A DNA stretch of 64,000 nucleotides from Oasisia sp. SBJ-2009 (lineage: Eukaryota > Annelida > Polychaeta > Sabellida > Siboglinidae), in contig OZ024860.1 of the NCBI GenBank assembly GCA_964017155.1, positions 44,608,661 to 44,672,660 on the forward strand, in the 5' to 3' direction. Shown piece after piece: positions 60,021 through 64,000 of this stretch. Positions within the stretch are counted from its first letter, which is position 1; every line of letters starts with the position of its first letter. The notes below the pieces were generated by a model. The model was not told the origin of the DNA and made no database searches. It worked only from the letters and a program-made list of their open reading frames with translations. Both the position numbers and the translations under genes were made by a program.

Positions 60021-60275
60021 TCAGTCAAGACCCTGCCACAAACCGTCGGCATAACCGTCAGCATGTCTGACTCATCAGTGGAGGGCACCACAACACCGTC
60101 AGCACTAAAGGACCCAGACGCTGACGATGACTTCTATGCGGGCAGCGAGGACCTGATCTGCAAGGTGGCATTGCCGTTTTCCGACCCAAAATTCCAGCTA
60201 TACCATGAGATAATCTCACTCGGTGAACAGATCAAGACGCTGAAGGCAGAAAAGCCGATGCACTTTAAGAAGCGG
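60021..60275 (+). CDS. Candidate second WHEP-half exon
   Basis: The frame is open across a possible acceptor (GACACAG|TCAGTC, 60020|60021) and an internal ATG at 60063. It ends AAGCGG|GTTTGT in phase 0. The end of the peptide, LYHEIISLGEQIKTLKAEK, aligns with the first exon of the gene at 58814 and with WHEP first helices in general. It could be an internal exon, or an alternative first exon starting at 60063. The weak pyrimidine tract keeps confidence low. Confidence 0.35.
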
Positions 60276-60279
60276 GTTT

Positions 60280-62380
60280 GTACTGAGTGTGTCTTTGAAA
60301 CATCAGCACTACTTACTACTAACATCCGCTGAAGCATTGCGTGTACATGTTGTGTTTTGTTACATGTGGGTTTCTGTGCTATCAGTATCGGTCACTGACA
60401 GTCACTATCAGGGGCATACCCACAATTTATATATTTGTGGTTTTCAAGATGGGTTTCACTGTAAATCTGGATGTTTGTATTTTCTCTGTGTATAATCCGT
60501 ACACTGGTAAAAAAAATCCATGATACAAATCTTGTGCACAGGATTTCATGTAAAATATTAGCAGTTTCCAAGCACTATTTGATATCATAATAAATGCATA
60601 TTAAATCATGGGCATCGAAATACGAGCAATAATCATAATGCCAAGATATTTTGCACTGATATTATCTAATTTGTGTACCATTTCTTTCATTTTGTTTATG
60701 TGCGCATTGATTAATTTATATTATTTATATATATATATATATATTATATATATAATTATATATGTATGTATATATATTATTTCCATAACTAGACACATAA
60801 TTTTATGCATTTAAAAAATAAAATGTTCCCTAAATATTGTGTTATTTTTTTAAAACCTAAACAAGTTTGATATTAATATTACATAATATGACTGCATGGC
60901 CGTTAGTGTTGGACTACAGAATGTCTGACGTCACCCTGTCCTCAACCACCACTTGTATTCCTTGGCAGGTTGGCAGAGGCTCCAAGCTTGCACTTGTATT
61001 TTTGTCGTTAAATTATTGAAATGATCAAATTGTTTTTTGCTGAAAGTGGCTATGAGAGCGACCAACAATGGTCTCAGTGACAGTCTCCCCGAGTCCTGTT
61101 TAGTTTAATTACAGAACCTGATAGTTCATGGTTCGAATATTGTTACTTAGTTTTATCAGACTTAGATTGTTTCTACTTATATATATATATATTTAGTTAC
61201 TAATATGTATGTACTACCTGCTATCTCACATTATTTCAAAGTTGGGATGTAGATGTTTAAGTTTTTTAAATGGTACTGTTTTTATGTGGATAAAATAGAC
61301 ACTCCCAATTACAGTGGTCAAAGTACTGGACATTGGGGAAGATTTAATTCTGTGTTGATATTACTAAGTTGCATGTATGTTTATATTCCAAGACTGTCTT
61401 CCTTCCAGTGGTGGTCACTGCTTCATTTTGTCAATTACACTCACTCTAGCTCCATACAAAATATACCAGGAATTTGGATTTTATTTAAACCAAATTTATT
61501 ATGTCTGTCAATTTTTAGTTCACTTGGTGTAACCCACCGCATATTTGGTGATGTTAAAGCAAACCTATTTAGACATCTAGAGTAATGCAGTTTTCACGAT
61601 CAAAACAATTATATGCAGGTGATCTTTACGAGTAATTTTGAGTAAAGTACTGCAGTGTGTATATACTACTAGTCTACTACATTTGTATTGTTTTGTTGTC
61701 GTTTCTGTCTTTTCAAGACATTTATTTTGCACATACAAAAACTATCAGAGTGTTTTGTTCTTCACCAGATGTGCTGACGGGAAATTTTCTCTGTCTGCTT
61801 TCCATGTTTCCGTCATCGATTCCTGTCAACTATCGCGTGCGTCATGGCTGGTGTCGCGCTCTCTCGCAATCTACTGTGTCATCTCAATGTCAACTCTGTG
61901 GTGCATCGTCTGTGTCATCGCCTGTGTAAATACCACGCTGGTGTCCTCCATGCTGGTGTTCTGTCTCACTTCCACACGTCCGTCTCTCGTCACAATGGAC
62001 AGGTGGGTAACTCGTGTACCGTGTCTTATCAGGGCCTCATCCAGCAATTTTTGCCTGTCCAAATTTTGCTAAAATCTTATATGCATAATTCTAATAAAGC
62101 GTGCCACAACCGGACAAATGCTCTGTAATACACAGAGAATGTTATTGACGCAAGTAATAAACTAGTGATTGATACATTGTCTGTAACTAACTTTGTGGCA
62201 GTTTCAATGACATTGTAAAATGGCATGGACGGGCAAGCTCGCGCAAAAAATCGACATGGACGGCCCCGTTTGGCGGACCCGTCCATGACAAATAACTGCC
62301 CGTCCAAATACGTAACTTTCAAATTTTGCCCGTCCAAATGATGGGTGGACGGGTCTCTGGGTGAGGCCATGTGTCTTATA
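60280..62380. other. AT-rich sequence, no gene supported
   Basis: A (TA)n cluster lies at 60727-60775. Short frames at 61253-61585 and 61638-62128 lack splice sites, codon bias or recognisable motifs. It may be an intron of the WHEP gene. Confidence 0.45.
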
Positions 62381-62382
62381 CT

Positions 62383-62761
62383 CGGTCCATACGGGGCCTT
62401 GAAAGTCTTGAAAAGCTTTGAATTTGATTGGACCAAATTCAAGGCCTTGAAATCCTTGAATTTTATAAAGTAGTCTTGGAAAGTCTTGAATTTTATTGTG
62501 GTCAATAAAATATTTTTGGCTCAGTTGTCGTGGCGAATTAACAGACATAGCCCAGTGGCAGTCATGTGGAAGGGAAAATAATAGTCGAGTCAAATCAGTT
62601 GGTCGAGTCTGATGTGATTCATTTGGATTGATGTTTTTAGTGTTCATTTATTGCATTCAAAAGTACATATGTCGTTAAAACAGACTTGAATTAATTTTTC
62701 AAATAGCCTTGAAAAGTCGTGAATAGCCTTGGATTTCAAATGTCCGGATGTGTACGGACCG
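62383..62761. mobile_element. Candidate MITE (about 379 bp)
   Basis: The ends CGGTCCATACG and TGTACGGACCG are inverted repeats with one mismatch. The interior is built of CTTGAAA and AAGTCTTGAATTTT words. Target duplication not established. Confidence 0.4.
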
Positions 62762-62954
62762 TGCTTACATGCCTTATGTCACCTCCAGGTGGCAGCACAT
62801 GTGCTGGGACTGGATTCAGTTATGTTCGTAATTGGAAGTATGATTTTCTGAATCCGCAATGTCTCACAGAGCTTTCTATGTCCTCATAATGTCTACGTAA
62901 ACATTGGACAGCTAACTCTTGGTGGTCATGTGACTTTGTCTGTGGTTTTCACAG

Positions 62955-63039
62955 TGCAATTTCACAGAGTACCTAAGAATTAGCATTCCAATGCTGAAGA
63001 TACCAGAAATTTCTGAACAACTTGTCACAACCATCTGTG
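62955..63039 (+). CDS. Candidate internal exon, unidentified
   Basis: An 85-nt segment lies between GGTTTTCACAG and GTAAAT. It is open in phase 0 after the previous candidate exon, and its start reads CNFTEYLRISIPMLKIPEIS. The family is not recognised and the segment is short enough to be chance. Confidence 0.2.
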
Positions 63040-63724
63040 GTAAATTAATGATAATTTTATGTTATAAAAATATTTGTTGTTAAACGTACAGTTGTCAAAC
63101 AGTGAAAAGACAGTATGACGGCAGCATATGTTGACTGTTATTGTTAGCAAATAAGCAAGATTGAATAAAATGTTTTAAAAATTATTGGCATTGTTTGACT
63201 CATTGATATGGAGCATATTTCAAAATAAGTCTTGAATCCAGAGTCAATTATAAACAAATGCATAGCTTATGCTAGTGTTGGCAAAGTTATTTTCATTAAG
63301 AAGAATATTCATGCACCCTTATATACATTATTTACGCTAAAAATGCATAATGTTAGAAAATAAAAAATAGGCATTAAAAGTATTTCTGATTCAGTGTTGT
63401 TGTTACTGTGATCAGACAGGACTTTACAAGTAGCTGATTGTGACATGTTTACTCAATGATCAGCTATTGTCTGTGTAGACATTTCATTTCAAACAAGTGA
63501 CATACCTGGTAGTTTACATTTTGTCCATGTATGTCATGTAGCCAGTCAAAACTTATCCAGCATTTAGACGCAATTCACCTCTAGACAATACACTTGTTCT
63601 CTGGTGATGGCTCATCACTTCAAAGTTTAAATATACTTTTAATCTGGCAGAGGAAAGCACAAGGCAAGCAAATATGGAAATAGCATGCTGAGGCCTTCGC
63701 CAAACCACGGGCACTACAGCTGTT

Positions 63725-64000
63725 CAGTGATGAATAATGATGATCTGACAGTCATGTTGTGTGTTTTAGATCGAGTCATGTTGTGTGGATCTTGTGTGTC
63801 CTGATCCAGTCATGTTGTGGATCTTGTGTGACCTGATCCAGTCATGTTGTGTGTTCTAGATTGTGTAATGCTGTACGTTGAACTATTCTAGGATGAGTTA
63901 TGTACACATTCTTGATCTAGTCATCTTGTGTATTCTAGATCAAGTCATGTTATATTTTTTACATCGAGTCATGTTGTGTGTTCTAGATCAAAGAAGAAGT
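63725..64000. repeat. Tandem repeat with AGTCATGTTGTGTGTTCTAG core
   Basis: About eight degenerate units of roughly 28-35 bp, each with a GTCATGTTGTG core and a GATC word, run off the window edge. Confidence 0.85.

Noticed and set aside
61253..62128. Overlapping frames of 90-144 codons
   Set aside because: Hydrophobic, AT-driven composition, no motif, no promoter or splice sites consistent with a gene.

Overview
This window looks like nuclear DNA from an invertebrate animal. The reasons are long AT-rich spacers, dense (CA)n, (TA)n and CNNN-type microsatellites, genes with many GT-AG introns, tRNA-derived SINEs, CR1/L2-like non-LTR retrotransposon ends, MITEs and a solo LTR. A lophotrochozoan (mollusc- or brachiopod-like) source is my guess from the mix of repeats and one conserved gene; no ribosomal or mitochondrial marker is present to prove it.

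Left part (1-27,200): a repeat-rich cluster built from copies of one gene unit. Each complete unit has a conserved TATA promoter, a short non-coding first exon, one intron, and a GC-rich second exon that carries an intact 225-residue ORF of unknown function. Three intact genes are present: copy 1 (+, ORF 3123-3800), copy 2 (+, ORF 12854-13531) and copy 3 (-, ORF 21835-22512). A fourth promoter without a coding exon lies at 16138-16745 (-), and a fifth unit is represented only by 3' flank at about 27000-27165. The upstream flanks also correspond: (TG)n, then block A, then block B, then promoter. Different mobile elements have hit different units: a hAT-like MITE and a second MITE near copy 1, an L2-like fragment in the intron of copy 2, a CR1-like fragment in the 3'UTR of copy 3, and a solo LTR upstream of promoter relic 4. 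Because the units are paralogous, several of these insertions can be matched to an empty site in the same window.

Middle (30,621-37,131, minus strand): an unrecognised seven-exon gene. All six introns join in consistent phase and give a 282-residue protein rich in Pro, Arg, Ser and Tyr. It is head to head with the next gene across a CpG-rich, ETS-site-containing region (about 37,132-37,440).

Right (39,725-57,469, plus strand): a complete EXOC1 (Sec3, exocyst complex component 1) gene with 24 coding exons (869 residues). It has two micro-exons (24 and 21 nt), a GC-AG intron, and two minisatellites that each duplicate an exon/intron junction. Its introns hold tRNA-derived SINEs of two families and two fold-back MITEs. 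A polyadenylation signal lies at 58,321. Downstream, at 58,814, is the first coding exon of another gene encoding the first half of a WHEP-type helix-turn-helix, as found in several aminoacyl-tRNA synthetases. A second WHEP-half-like exon candidate is at 60,021-60,275, and that gene would run off the window.
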